A stretch of DNA of 64,000 nt from Adiantum capillus-veneris (taxonomy: Eukaryota; Streptophyta; Polypodiopsida; Polypodiales; Pteridaceae). This document shows, piece after piece, positions 23,316 to 34,784 of the stretch. Numbering within the stretch: position 1 is the first letter of the stretch; each line of letters starts with the position of its first letter. The position numbers were made by a program, and so were the translations under genes. The stretch is from assembly GCA_014529385.2 (NCBI GenBank), contig CM043960.1:40107281-40171280 (forward strand), read 5' to 3'. The notes under the pieces were generated by a model, which had not been told where the DNA came from, made no database searches, and saw only the letters and a program-made list of their open reading frames with translations.

Positions 23316-23628
23316 AGGGTAACCCACATAACCAAGTCTTGAAAAATCCCCAACAAAGACATCCAATCTACTACAAACTCTCACAATCATCCTCCAAAAC
23401 TTTACTTGCAACGCATCCAAAGCCCGGGGAGTCCACTATGTAGAATTGCATACGAGATTGCATATAGCACGTACGAACAAGAGGTATTTTAATAATCTCT
23501 TACGTGTGTAGTTTCAAATATTATATGTACCCCTTATGTATGCATTTTTGTAAAAAATCTAACCCTTATGTATAAAAATTTTCACTTTCTCAATTAAAAA
23601 ACCTTTTATGTAAGTACATTTGTCATAA
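23316..23628. other. No recognisable gene
   Basis: AT-rich sequence with no long ORF or repeat that I can identify. Confidence 0.5.
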
Positions 23629-23838
23629 AATCTAATATCTAACAAACCCAAATGATTTTTTCATATTTAAGTGATCATTTAATGTGGGAGAATAGACGAG
23701 AACAAGGGTTAGAATATAGACATGTGCTTTTGGGTCTATCTCAACAAGGGGCCAATGGTAAAGGGGTCCAAATGAGAGATGATTTGTCAAAGAGCAAGGT
23801 TAAACAATGGTTAGTGTTAAAAGTCCTTTGACCTTTAG
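23629..23838. repeat. Dispersed repeat, copy of the 11.26-11.60 kb family
   Basis: It starts CATAAAATCTAATATCTAAC, carries GGGTTAGAATATAGACATG and GGTCCAAATGAGA, and ends TTAGTGTTAAAAGTCCTTTG. The order and orientation match the copy near 11.3 kb, with one subunit instead of two. Confidence 0.75.
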
Positions 23839-25918
23839 GTAATTGTCACAATACTTTATGTGCCACTTTATATACTTACAAACACCACATATTCATGTAA
23901 TTTAGAGCCAAAAAAAAAATTGAAATACAATTTGTGAACCACGTACTAGAATTCACAGATGCTTTTGTACACATGGTGTTAAAGAACCTTCTTTTAATTA
24001 GTTAAATAGTGATTCTCAAAATAGCTTAGTAATGTTTTTCTTATATAGTGTTCCCATGGAGCAAGTCAGAGACTATGAAACTTGGTCGACATTCATTATG
24101 ATTTTTCCTTGGTATACAAAATGATCCAAAAAGTACATTGTAATGCCCAGTTGTGGTACTAAACTAGTCTTAAAGAAGTTTATAAATTGAGTATACCCCT
24201 AAGAGTCCAAAAGGAGGAGAATGTTATTTGATAAAACCCACAAAATTCTATAGTCAATGGGACCACCACAGGGTACGACGGGGTCGGATGGCATTAAAGA
24301 AAAGCCACGTGCGCTAGTAGTGACAGATCTTCGCCCTGGGAGCCCCCTGTGCGCCGTGGCACACATGGATTTTTATTGCATCGTTCGATCCCGTCAAGCG
24401 CCGCATACTCCATGGTGGTTCCCTGACCCTGTATGCCCCCCCCTCCCCCTTCCCCCCCCTCTTCTCGGTCACTCGGTTTTGTTAAAAAATCACCGAGAAG
24501 TGCCTCCCGATCGATAGATCGCTGCATGTTCGAGGTTCTGTGTATGTGTTGCGGAAATATAATTTATTGAACAATATGTATTCTAAAAAAACAAGTACAG
24601 AATGTTGACAATAATCGTAAACAAAAACAATTATTCTGTATTGATTTGGATATTACATCATGATCGATTAGTTTTACTATGAATTACATCTATGGGTATG
24701 GGGTGAATGACTGACTTGACACCAAGGGATTTTACAATTTCCTCTGGGTTTGTCAACCCTTGACCTAAGCTCAAAGAACAGTGGGAGAGGACTGAGCTTA
24801 GGTGCTTTCTTGTAAAGGCATACAATGCTACCTCTCAGTCCAACAATATACATTTGTGAGCATTTAGGTTGAGGGAGTCTTAAGCCAGTATGGCACTTAA
24901 TGCTTTGCACTTGAGCAGATCCGTAGAACCATTCTTGGAGAGCTTTGTGTGAAATTCACTGTGGAATTGTTGCATTGATCTCTCGGGTATGAGGTGAGAA
25001 GTTAAAGGGCCCTCTAAGAGGTAAACCAATGTGAGGATAAAGACATATCTTTCTATGAGAAAGTAATTGCGTAAGCAAAAAGACTCGTTCCAAAACCCTG
25101 ATGCATTGACCTCATCACGGGGTAATATTGAGGACCCAAACCCATAGCTTCAATAACCATTGCTAAGCTAATTTTTTTACAAAAGTGCTCCTGATTCCAA
25201 AGTGTCACCCTTATGAAAAGACAACACATCAAGCCAATACTTAAAAGAAGAAAAAGAAAAATATAATAATAATAATAATAACTTTAAAAAATCGAATAAA
25301 TTTGGGCTCAATCCAAGCACCCTAGACTACTTGCAAGACGCTTTCGGTTTACACCATTCATTGGAACATGGACATAACCAATACATGAAAATATAGCTCT
25401 TATTTTTGAGAAAATTAGCATAAATAAAAGGAAAAAATAAAATAAAAAGAAAGAGAATATAAGAATAAGGATGAGGTGAGTAAGTAGCTTGTTGAAGAAG
25501 TTTTGAAACGCAAGATGAGTAAAAAAAACTTATCTATAAGAAAGATATGCTATCAATATAAGATAAGGCACTTATCTAAAATGTGCATAGAAAGAGGGCT
25601 TCTCTTCTCATTTTACACTTCTCTCCTTCATTTTTTCAATGTGAAAACTTGAGAGTAAGCTTGAGAAATCCATAGCCAAGCCTCTTTCATGCACACTTCA
25701 TACACACACACGCCTCTCCAAGAGAAACCATGGCCAAAACCCTAATCAAGTTTGTCAAAACTTGATCTTCTTCTTTCCATTACCCTTTCTCTCTCCTTTC
25801 TACTAATTCTCAAGATTTCCATAGCTTGAACTCCCTTTGCCTCTTGTCAGTCTCTCATTCCAAGTAGACAAATTGGTGGTCTTCAAGTGAAGTGAAAAGG
25901 GAAAGAGACGACTACATC
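23839..25918. other. No recognisable gene
   Basis: Mostly AT-rich, with C-rich tracts near 24440-24460 and a (TAA)n stretch at 25262-25280. A minus-strand ORF at 24677-24910 has no motif I know. The CT-rich 25600-25900 stretch looks like a plant leader, but the ATG at 25730 opens only a very short frame. Confidence 0.4.
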
Positions 25919-25979
25919 CACTATAAGAGGAGTAGTCTATAACCGCTAACATTGCTACGAAAAAACAAAAGAAAATGGA

Positions 25980-26215
25980 GAGAAAAAAAATTGTGTGCGC
26001 GGCAATAGCCGCGGGTGATAACGCGGTAGTGGTTTGGAAGCAATAATCACGGTAATATCTGTGGTAATATACCCGTTGCTATTACCAATTTTGTTGCCAT
26101 TGATATTACCACGCTAATTATCACTAGACGGCCATTCAAGAATAAAGGTGCTCATTTAGACCACCCAAAATTAGGTGGCCCAAATGAGCACCTTTATTTT
26201 TGACCTGCATAAAAC
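25980..26215. repeat. Left subterminal GCGGTAAT/ATTACCGC-type region and palindrome of element B
   Basis: Repeated GGTAATA and ATTACC motifs in both orientations (25995-26145) are followed by a palindrome at 26160-26215. Its arms AAAGGTGCTCATTT and AAATGAGCACCTTT enclose CCACC/GGTGG. The right side of the element has the same plan. Confidence 0.65.
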
Positions 26216-26404
26216 AATGAAATGTCAAATTTTTTTCGAAAGAGTATACAAGAAAACCAAACAACAGAAATTGAATTTACTTTACCTTGAGAATTTAATG
26301 TGCAGAAGATCAACTATTTAAAACAATTACAAATAAAATGTAAATAGTTGTATATACATTGTATCACATTGGGACTTTACGAAAGTTTGGATAGATATTT
26401 TTCT

Positions 26405-27372
26405 ACCTAATCCTCTTCATTCTGTCGTCGTCCAAAGGCACATAGGTTTGATCACCTTGACTCTACATAAACCCAAACCAAATTAAACAATTATGAAAAA
26501 CTTAAAACAATTGATACAAAGTTACTTGTTTAAACTTACGGCTTGTAGTGATCTAGCCACTATGTTGAATTGCTCGCAAGAGATGTGGTTGTTCTCGAAC
26601 AACCATCGCCAAGTATCAAGTTTTGTATATCGCTCCCAATACTTGACCATCTCTCTGGTTGGTCAAGTAAGAGTGATATTTTCCTAAGTTAGCAATAAAA
26701 ACATAAAATCATCAATCACAATCTTTATCATCACCGATTTAGGTTATAATTTAATCAATCTTACGTATTTGTCCTTCCAGGTTGCCTTGCATCCTAAGCC
26801 ATAGTGCGTTGGAGTTTGTCTAGCGCCAGCTTCATGTTGTTACCTGTAGAATGAGCTTGTTGCATTTTTATCGCTCTTTTCTTGCATTGTCCACTCCACT
26901 CCACGTCTGCCATGTTGCTACCATGATAGCTCCTGTCTGGATCTCTAACCTGGTTGGCTGTCGTAGGTCGTACACTGGACTGCTTGTTTTTCAAAAATGC
27001 TTTTATGTAGCCCTCCAACCATTGTTGTGAAAAATGTTGATCGGGGACATTTGGAAATCTAGCATGTAGCACGTCTGCTGCACGTCTTCAATGTAGCATG
27101 CATGATCGGAGAGTTGGTCTTTAAACTTTACAAAATAGTTCTTATACGTTGAATGTATAAGAATTTGAAAATGACATCAAAATGCCATGCCTTGTGCTGT
27201 ACCAAAGTCCACCTCCCCTCCATGTTTTACCTTATAGTAGCGCCCATGTGTGTCTGGCACAGGTGCATTAGTATCCTCGTCCTTTGCGTAAGGGATGGCA
27301 CACTCTGAAATAGGGAACTCCGTTCCCCCGCCACTACCAAAGCAAGAAAATCCACCAGATTCACTATGGGAG
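26405..27372 (-). pseudogene. CACTA element B: TNPA/Ptta-like gene, minus copy
   Basis: This aligns block by block with the + strand gene at 31629-33110. In order: GGFSCFGSGGG; DTNAPVPDTHGRYYKVKHGG; EVDFGTAQG; IHSTYKNYFVKFKDQ; FSQQWLEGYIKAFLKNKQSS; and, after a frameshift near 26790, GLGCKATWKDKY before a GTAAG donor (about 26765). A second exon (26545-26690) encodes YWERYTKLDTWRWLFENNHI and CEQFNIVARSLQA before another GTAAG. A last exon (about 26405-26460) encodes GDQTYVPLDDDRMKRI. Stops and frameshifts make it inactive. It is cut at its 5' side near 27372 by TTACCGC-type sequence. Confidence 0.75.
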
Positions 27373-27540
27373 AATGGTGTTGTTACCGCACAACATTACC
27401 GCATAAGAGGAGAGACAGAGCTTCAAGAAAGAGAGAGAGTGTATGGTGCAGACCCGGTGGCGCGTTCCCCAGCTTTACCGTGACAATTAACGCCTGTATT
27501 ACCGCACAAATAAACGCCCAGATTACCACACCCGGAAAAG
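27373..27540. repeat. Internal TTACCGC-rich segment
   Basis: TTACCGC occurs at least four times (27380-27530), as in the subterminal regions of element B. It truncates the minus TNPA-like gene, so it may be the end of a nested or rearranged element. Confidence 0.6.
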
Positions 27541-27618
27541 AATCCAAGTGACCCATTTCTCTCCCACTTTTCCCTTTCTATAAATCCTATTCTATTTTGT
27601 TACTTTTCAGAAATTGGT

Positions 27619-28064
27619 ACCCCCTTTTTGCATGGAGTGTAAGAAATCCCATTCTCATTGGGATTTTTAGTACCTCTCTTCTCTTTGCTTGCCTCATCTA
27701 TTGGTATGATTCTCCTACTCTACTTATTTGTACTCCATGAGATTCTATATCAATAAATATTTTGTTTCCACTTCAAAATCTTATGTCAACTATGCATTCA
27801 TATGAAAATGGCAAGCCAACGATGATCAAAATTGTATTGTCACCCCCTTTTTGCACGGAGTGTAAGAAATCCCATTCTCATTGGGATTTTTAGTACCTCT
27901 CTTCTCTTTGCTTGCCTCATCTATTGGTATGATTCTCCTACTCTACTCATTTGTACTCCATGAGATTCTATAAACAAAAATATTTTGTTTCCACCTCAAA
28001 ATCTTATGTCAACTATGCATTCATATGGAAATGGCAAGCGAACGATGATCAAAATTGTATTGTC
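27619..28064. repeat. Tandem duplication of about 223 bp, recent
   Basis: Two copies (27619-27841 and 27842-28064) are nearly identical, from CCCCCTTTTTGCA to GATCAAAATTGTATTGTC, with only about ten differences seen. No coding potential; the near identity points to a recent duplication. Confidence 0.9.
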
Positions 28065-28136
28065 TTGCATTCATAAACAAATAGCCCTTTTGTACAACAT
28101 AAGTAGAGAAAGAAGTCAAAATCCAAAAGATATTTA

Positions 28137-30481
28137 TTAATTTTCATCCTCCAAGAGATCTCTACAAGTGCTTACATCCATGTCCAACCCCATGGTAGCT
28201 AAATCAACAAATAAATCTATTGATTCATCCTCTATAGCCTCTCCTATTGAATCATCATCATCCTCTCCATCCTCGTCCTCCTCCTCACTATGATTGGTTA
28301 TTGGGAATGGTTGGTTCTCCTCGACCTCAATTGCATCATCGTCATTGGCGTCTTCTTGAGATGGTATGGTGGGATCTGCCAAAGTCTCTATGTTCGTATC
28401 TGCAAAGATAGATCTGCTCCGTAGTGTGACTGGAATAACATACCATAGTCGTCTTCGACATATACAAGGCACATAAAACACCTGTAGGTCATAGAGCAAA
28501 CACCAACATGAATGTAGTTTTGTATGTATCATATAATGTTTTAGTGAGTTGCACATGGACTTTACCTACTCACAACTACTAGGTTGCACCAAGTTGTCGG
28601 TCTTCCCGCGATGAAATTGCCTGGAGTCTACCATATAGAGTCCATTCTCATGTCTCTTAACCTCACCCGCAAACCATCGGCAGTCAAAGAGATATTTGTG
28701 AAATGTTCTGACGTCCACTTTGATTATCCTCTCTATTGTTCCACATTCCCTCACCTCTTGTGTTGTCGTGTCAAAGTTGCCTATAACTCCACTATCATGA
28801 GTGGTTCGACGCTCATCTATCTTGCGGGTTCGAAAATGACGTCCTTCGGACCACATAGAGTTGAATGTGAAGGCCTGCAAAAACCAATCAAGATAGATGA
28901 GAGAGAGAGAGAGGTGACACACATACACACACCCACACACACACACACTGGAGTGGCTCCATCCCATTGCACAGTGGAGCATAAGATGGATGTGTGGGCG
29001 GCAAGAAGCGATGGTTATTGGGGTAGATCACCTTACCAAGTAGAGCGGGTCTCTCTGTCACGAGTGAGGGTCCACAAGTTGGGCATGCCCTATGTCCAGA
29101 TGTCGATAGTCCTACAAAAACAAAAGACATAACCGCATATAAGTGGCCAATGCAAAGACATTAAAGAGCGTCACAAAGGAAAAGCTTGCCAGAAATCTCT
29201 CCAAGCCCGGGGTAATCATGCATGGTCCACATGAGAATGCACTTGATCATTGTGCGCCGATCACGAAGTGGTCTTGATACATCAAAAACATCTATGCCGT
29301 TCCATAGCTCTTGAAGATCTTCAATCAAAGGTGCTAAATATACATCCATGTTCTTCACCTTGTGTTTTCCTGGGACTAGAAGAGAGAGCAAAATGTTCCC
29401 CTTCTTGGTTGACTCCCATGGTGGAATGTTGTAGTTCACAACAACCACTGGCCAAGTACTCCATGAGGTAGACCGATGCCCAAATGGGTTTACCCCATCA
29501 CTAGCCAGACCAAACCTCAAGTGACGAGTCTCTTCTCTAAACTCCGGCCATGTCTGCTCAATGTGTTGCCATGCCGGCGAGTCAACCGGCACTCTCATAA
29601 CCCCATCGGTGGAGCGATTTGTCATATGACATGTAAGAAGCTCGCTTGTTCCTTTGGTGCTGAACATGTACTTGATGCGGGGAATGAGGGGGAAATGATG
29701 AAGAACCTTGCGAGGTATTGTGGTTCCTTGCATTCCCTCTTTGTACCTTGATTCTCCATACTCGGGGCAAGCATCAAGGCCTGCATGTTGATTGCGCAAT
29801 AGCACGCAATCATTGACACATGCATGTATGCGATCATAGTCCATCCCAAGACCTGTCACCACCTGTCGTGCCTTCCTTCGATTTTCTGGAAGATGATCGC
29901 CTTTAGGCATCATCTTGCCTAATAGCCTATGACATAATTAAAGAACACTCGTTATTGCATATAACCACGAAAAAAACTCACAACTAACACTTATTACACT
30001 TAAACGTACCTCAATAGTGCATCGACCCCTGCATTGCTCCATCCAAACATTGCTTGAATATTCAAGATCTCAAGAGACGCTCGTAATATGGAGTAGGAGC
30101 ATCCCTCGTAAAGAGCGGTGTGTGCTGCCTCTAGCAATGAATCTTTGGTTTTTGGGCAGCTTCTTCATATGCACACTCAGGCTCACACTCATTCCCCACC
30201 TCACATGCAAGAAGATCCTCAACCATATTGTGCAAATGATCTTCCTCCACCTCCATGTGGGGCGGGGTGGTGGGGAGATCCCCATATGTGGTGGATGTAG
30301 GATGCGCATGCGCTCGTGTGGACCCACCCACATCGAACGGCGGGTGTGACCCCCCTCTGACGACAGCTTCCTGGAACAATCGCTCTTCCGTCCTTCTCCC
30401 GCCTCCGCCCCCGATCACACTCCAATGGGGAGCGACATCAATGGATGCCAAAACCCTCGGATCGCTAGTTTGTGCATGCAT
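28137..30481 (-). pseudogene. CACTA element B: TNP2-type transposase pseudogene
   Basis: It reads from 30481 downwards. The first part is Pro/Gly- and acid-rich (EVEEDHLHNMVEDLLACEVG). After a frameshift in an A-rich run near 30140, the frame continues as LEAAHTALYEGCSYS and AMFGWSNAGVDALL (about 30130-30015), the usual TNP2 block before an intron. The exon 29913-29161 holds Transposase_21: RIHACVNDCVLLRNQ, HHFPLIPRIKYMF, GVNPFGHRSTSWSTWPVVVV, MDVYLAPLIEDLQELWNG and CILMWTMHDYPGLGE. The exon 29128-28888 has HRACPTCGP. DUF4218 is missing. DUF4216 follows at about 28800-28400 (IKVDVRTFHKYLFDCRWFAG, then FYVPC). An acidic tail ends at 28137. The N-terminal transposase-associated domain is also absent and a palindromic array starts there instead. 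Confidence 0.85.
28916..28950. repeat. AC-rich microsatellite inside the element B TNP2 gene
   Basis: Imperfect CACACACA run lying in a probable intron between the Transposase_21 and DUF4216 parts. Confidence 0.85.
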
Positions 30482-31270
30482 TAGTTAGTTTTAAACACAC
30501 TAATGCATGCACAAGCACACACTAATGCAATCATTAGTGTGTGCATGCATTAGTTAGTTTTTACACACTATTTTGTGCATAAATTACACACTAATGCCGC
30601 ACTAGTTAGTTTTTAGGGTTTATTTTGTGCACAATCACACACTAACGCAAGCATTAGTGTGTGCATGCATTAGTGTGTTTCCACACACTAATGCAAGCGT
30701 TAGTGTGTGCATACCTCTCTAGCACACACACATGCTTGCATTAGTGTGTGCTTGTGCACTAATTAGTGTGTTTTCACACACTATTTTAGGCACATGAATG
30801 CATGTATTATACACACACACACACACTAATGCAAGCATTAGTGTGTGCATGCATTAGTGTGTTACCACACACTAATTTGTGCCCAAGCACACACTAATGC
30901 AAGCGTTAGTGTGTGCATACCTCTCTAGCACACACACATGATTGCATTAGTGTGTGCTTGTGCACTAATTAGTGTGTTTTCACACACTATTTTAGGCACA
31001 ATGCATGTATTATACACACACACACTAATGCTTGCATTAGTGTGTGATTGTGCCCAAATTAGTGTGTGTAAACACACTAATTAGTGCACAATCACACACT
31101 AATGCAAGCATTAGTGTGCATGCATTAGTGTGTTTCCACACACTAATTTGTGCCCAGGCACACACTAATGCAAGCATTAGGGTGTGTGCGCATGCATTGG
31201 TGTGTTTTCGCACACTAATTAGTGCACAAGCACACACTAATTCAAGCATTAGTATACCAAAACATACCTC
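30482..31270. repeat. Palindromic tandem array (CACACTAATGC/GCATTAGTGTG)
   Basis: About 790 bp built from ACACACTAATGC and its complement GCATTAGTGTGT, usually two or a few bases apart, with GCATGCAT and TTTGTGC linkers. A higher-order repeat of about 208 bp is visible (GCAAGCGTTAGTGTGTGCAT at about 30693 and again near 30900). Every unit can fold on itself. ORFs in both directions across 31037-31339 are artefacts. It lies between the divergent TNP2 and TNPA-like genes of element B and begins inside the TNP2 5' coding region. Confidence 0.85.
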
Positions 31271-31628
31271 CATTAACATTAACAATATACCAAAACATAC
31301 CTCCATGTGGGTGTGCGATGAAGTTGATTGAGACCCCAATGGTCACCGAGAAGCCCAACGGTAGATTAAGGTCCAACACACACACACTAGATTAATTTCT
31401 TTGCCACACACTAACACACACACACAATAGATTAATTAGAAGCACACAAACTTTCATCTAAATGGATGCAAAAAAAAAAAGCACATAAACCATTTCTTAA
31501 ATAGGAGATAAAAGGAATCTTATGCAGGGAGGAATCCTATGCAAGGAGGAATCCTATGCAATAAAGAATCTCACTTTGACTAGAATCCAATGTTAATTAG
31601 GGTCCCTTTTTTTGTGAAATTGTAGGAT

Positions 31629-33110
31629 ATGGCATCCTCTTCCACGCCTGGCTATCGATCCATAGAGAACTTTCTTACCGAGGGCCTCTCTTACGAGGAC
31701 GCTTGTGATGCTTACTACTCGCAGTCTTCCTCCCACTAGTCACAATCCACCTTCGGCTTTCGATGGTTCCAAGATGCAGTACACGACCCCGACCCCGACC
31801 TCGAGAGGGCATACCGCGCCTAGGCAGAGTGGCTATCCTCGCAGCAAAGTCTTCGAGGGCGGTACACACCAGCATAGTTGGCTGCCTATGGGCTCTCACC
31901 GCTTGTGACACCGGGCGCCGGCACTCCGATCGTGCAGAGTGTGCCTCCCAGTGGGCCTCCCTCCACCTTACCCTTGACTTTCCCGTCACCCGTAGCTCCC
32001 TCCACCTTGCATTCGCAGCGATCCACGCCCGCACCATCGAGTTATCCGTCGCCTACACCACCCAGCGGATCGGGCTCGAGCCAACGCTCTTCGGGTGGCC
32101 AGCGCTCTTCCCGTAGTGGTGGCTCACGCTCTCGTCGAGGTAGTGGCTCGTGCTGCTTTGGTGGTGGAGGGGGCAGTGCTACAAATTCACCTCCTCTTAC
32201 ACCCCGACCTCCTCACTCACCCCTTGGAGCTCCACATGAGGATGAGGACCGCGATGCGCCCGCCCCGGACGCTCGTGGGTACTACTATTATATACATCGT
32301 GGGGGGGAGGTGGATCTAGGTTCCTCTTTGGGGAGGACATTTGGAGGGCACCTTAACCAGTTGATCCACTCGACATACCAAGATTGCTTTAAATCTTTCA
32401 AAGATCAGGACCCAGCCGACATGATGTACATTCACATGACATTGCTCATGCGGTTCCCTAATCCGCAAGTGGAAGAGTTCTCTAGGCAGTGGCTCGAGGA
32501 ATACATCAAGAATTTCTTGAAAAATAAGAAGTCCAGTGTGCGGAGGGCGGCAAAGCGAACATTTTAATATGAGGGTCACAACTATCGCCCTGGAAATGTT
32601 CACGATGAGGAGTGGGAGAAAGCCCAGGGCGAGCTGGAGGACGAGAGAGCGACAGGTGCTAGGGCGCACACTCGGCAGGTGGAGGCGAGGGCGCAGCAAA
32701 CGCCCACGCATTACGGCTCGGGCGGAAAAGCAGCATGGAAAGATAAATTTGTGAGTGTGCGGATTTTCATTTGAATTGATTTAATTTGTGGTAATAAGGT
32801 TAGGTTTGTTATATTTTTTAATTGATATACATCAAAATATTACTATGACCCGTCCAAGCCGAGAGATCCAGAGATACAGAGAGAGCCACTCCGAATATCA
32901 GACATGGTGCTGGCTGTATGAAAACAACAAAATCAATCGCGAAGAATTTGAAAATGCATGTCGTACACTACAGCCTGTAAGTGTGAACTTTTTTTTTAAA
33001 ATCATTGCATGCAGCTTTATGTATCCATTTGTATTAATTAAAGGTTTTGTTGTTTTTCTCTTTTCCAGAGTCAAGGAGTCCCTCGGGAGGTCCCAAGATT
33101 CGAGTAGCTC
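31629..33110 (+). pseudogene. CACTA element B: TNPA/Ptta-like gene, plus copy
   Basis: Starts at ATG 31629 (MASSSTPGYRSIENFLTEGL). Three in-frame stops lie before 31878, then an open stretch runs to 32567. The N-terminal half is Ser/Pro-rich, followed by GSCCFGGGGGS, an acidic DEDRDAPAPDARG, GEVDLGSSLGRTFGG, STYQDCFKSFKDQD and FSRQWLEEYIKNFLKNKKSS. A further stop at about 32565 is followed in frame by EEWEKAQGELEDERATG and GSGGKAAWKDKF before a GTGAGT donor (about 32751). Exon 2 (about 32847-32977) encodes REIQRYRESHSEYQTWCWLY and EEFENACRTLQP. A short last exon follows a CAG near 33068. The many stops make it inactive. It is head to head with the TNP2 gene, which is unusual for CACTA elements. 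Confidence 0.75.
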
Positions 33111-33159
33111 AATCCTCCAAGTGTTTTTGGGCCCGTGCACGTGTCTTCTTTTCGCCATA

Positions 33160-33440
33160 GTTGCATAGCCCCCATGTATCGCCTATTTGGGCAATTTTGT
33201 AATATACAATATAATTAGACACTTGATTTTGGCCCAAGTGTTCTTTTGGCCACAGTTGTATAGCCACCATGCATCGCCTATTTGGGAAATTTTGTAATGA
33301 ACAGTTTCTCCAATATAATTAAACATTTGAATTTGGTTGGTGCAATGAAATTGTTGTTTTTGAACAGTTTCTCCAATATAATTAAACATTTGATTTTGGT
33401 CCAAAGTTTTGGTGCAATGAAATTGTTGTTTTTTATTTAT
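33160..33440. repeat. Short tandem duplications 3' of the plus TNPA-like gene
   Basis: GCCTATTTGGG.AATTTTGTAAT occurs twice (33181 and 33278), and AACAGTTTCTCCAATATAAT with its flank occurs twice (33300 and 33363). They sit in the 3' untranslated part of the gene. Confidence 0.7.
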
Positions 33441-33454
33441 TAAATGTATAGGAA

Positions 33455-33740
33455 AAAAAAGGCAAATGACCATTTGGATGGGTCCTACCATCCAAATGGT
33501 CATCTGCTTTTTTTTTAAAATACTCCGGGTGCGGTAATCGTCGCGGTAATAATTGCGGTAAAGTCTGCGGATATAATTGCGGAAATTTAGCCGGGGGTAT
33601 TACCGCGACGATTGCTGAAGGACCATTACCGCGCTTATTGACTCCAGCATTACCGCTCCCGAGATTTTTTGCCTTCAACTTTTCCTTTGTTTTTGTGCGT
33701 CTATCTGAGCGGTAATGTGCTCCGAATGTCATAGTCGTGC
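33455..33740. repeat. Right palindrome and TTACCGC subterminal region of element B
   Basis: A palindrome with arms AATGACCATTTGGATGG and CCATCCAAATGGTCAT lies at 33460-33510. It is followed by a second dyad: GCGGTAATCGTCGCGGTAAT near 33533 against ATTACCGCGACGATTGC near 33600, nearly perfect. More ATTACCGC motifs run to 33720. The arrangement mirrors 25980-26215. Confidence 0.7.
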
Positions 33741-34784
33741 CGCTATAGGAAGCTCGTTGGCAATGTTCTGGCAAAGAAGGAGGGGAATGGAGTGGCGTAG
33801 GACCCTGTGATTCCATGGGAGTGGGACCCTGCGATGGAAGGGGAGAAGGACCCTGCGGGGTGTATGCATGATAAGATGTACCCATTTTCAACAGTTGCCC
33901 CCACCAAGACAGTGCGAAGAAATAGCCTCTTTTTTGTCATTCCTACGTACATTTGACTTGCTTGCACTTCCTTTGAAGAGGCAAGATTTGGTAGCCACAC
34001 AAAGCACATAGTTGCAAACATAATGGAAAGCTTTGATCTTCATTTTTTCACATCTGAATGGTAATTTTATTGTGCAAGGACTAATCTGGTTCAGCCTGTC
34101 ACAGCTTTGTGACCTTGATGAAGAAATACTTATAGCTTTTTATGGAAATTTTTCCTTTACTTACCCTCTTGCACATGAAATTTTCACTTTGCAAGCATTT
34201 AACTTGATTATTTTTTGGGTCTTTGCATAATTATTATTCATTTTTCTTTGTTAGAATTTCTATTTACAAAAACCTAATTTTTTAAAACCAGATATCTAAT
34301 GATGTAGAGCTTGTTTTGCAAGATCCAACAATCAATTGATAGATTATGACCCAAGGAATGTGACCATGCAAAAAAACGTAAACTTCAATGGTTCAGTTTT
34401 AAAGATCTACCTTAGAAAATAATACAGACTGCTTAGAGAACCTTGATATAGTTTTTTTAAAATATAATAAACAATATACATTGCCACTCATTTTGATTTT
34501 CATATATGTCATAACTCTTAGTGTAAGGTCTTCATAGAAAACAATTTGAGTGAATAAAGATACGCTTTCATTAATTTGTTTTAATTTTTTTCACTTGCAC
34601 CATTCACTTGAGGTTTGCCTCCTTAGGTTTGATAAATACCAAACCTATAAATTTGACACTTGTCAACCAACCATGGCTTGGTTCTACTCTTCTAATCCTG
34701 GTTGGCTAGTCCACCTTATACAAGGAGTCCTCCATGTCACCAAAGGTCCATGTCATCACCCCATCTCACCTTCCACATCAACGC
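33741..34784. other. No firm gene; flank of the Ty3 element
   Basis: A minus-strand ORF (33433-33891) has a Pro-rich part (TPQGPSPLPSQGPTP) that may be a host exon truncated by element B, but nothing supports it further. From 34660 to 34784 the DNA carries CCATGTCA/CACCTTCCACATCA-type motifs similar to the other flank of the LTR element (44290-44690), so that element probably inserted into this repeat. Confidence 0.35.

Larger units (their letters stand above)
25919..33740 (-). mobile_element. CACTA-like element B (compound or nested)
   Basis: The left end candidate is CACTATAAGAGGAGTAGTC at 25919. The right end candidate is near 33731-33740, where the complement reads CGACTATGACATTC. Both sides then carry poly-A/AC-rich DNA, TTACCGC-rich subterminal repeats and a palindrome with a polyA/T edge (26160-26215 and 33460-33520), in mirror orientation. 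The interior holds a minus-strand TNP2 pseudogene, a TNPA-like pseudogene downstream of it on the same strand, and a second TNPA-like gene on the + strand. Target-site duplications were not confirmed, and two nested elements would also fit. Confidence 0.5.

Noticed and set aside
24677-24910. 77-codon minus-strand ORF with several Cys and Pro residues
   Set aside because: No known motif, no signal peptide, and competing frames are equally open.
25730-25764. ATG in a leader-like context (AAACCATGGCC)
   Set aside because: The frame closes after about 11 codons and no downstream exon is evident.
30482-31270. CRISPR-like direct repeats with spacers
   Set aside because: The repeats are short palindromes with no unique spacers, and the context is a plant transposon.
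31037-31339. Overlapping 95- and 100-codon ORFs on opposite strands
   Set aside because: Both are read-through of the CACACTAATGC palindromic array.
33433-33891. 152-codon Pro-rich minus-strand ORF
   Set aside because: Its 3' half runs through the TTACCGC subterminal repeats of element B, and the Pro-rich start alone is not enough to call a gene.
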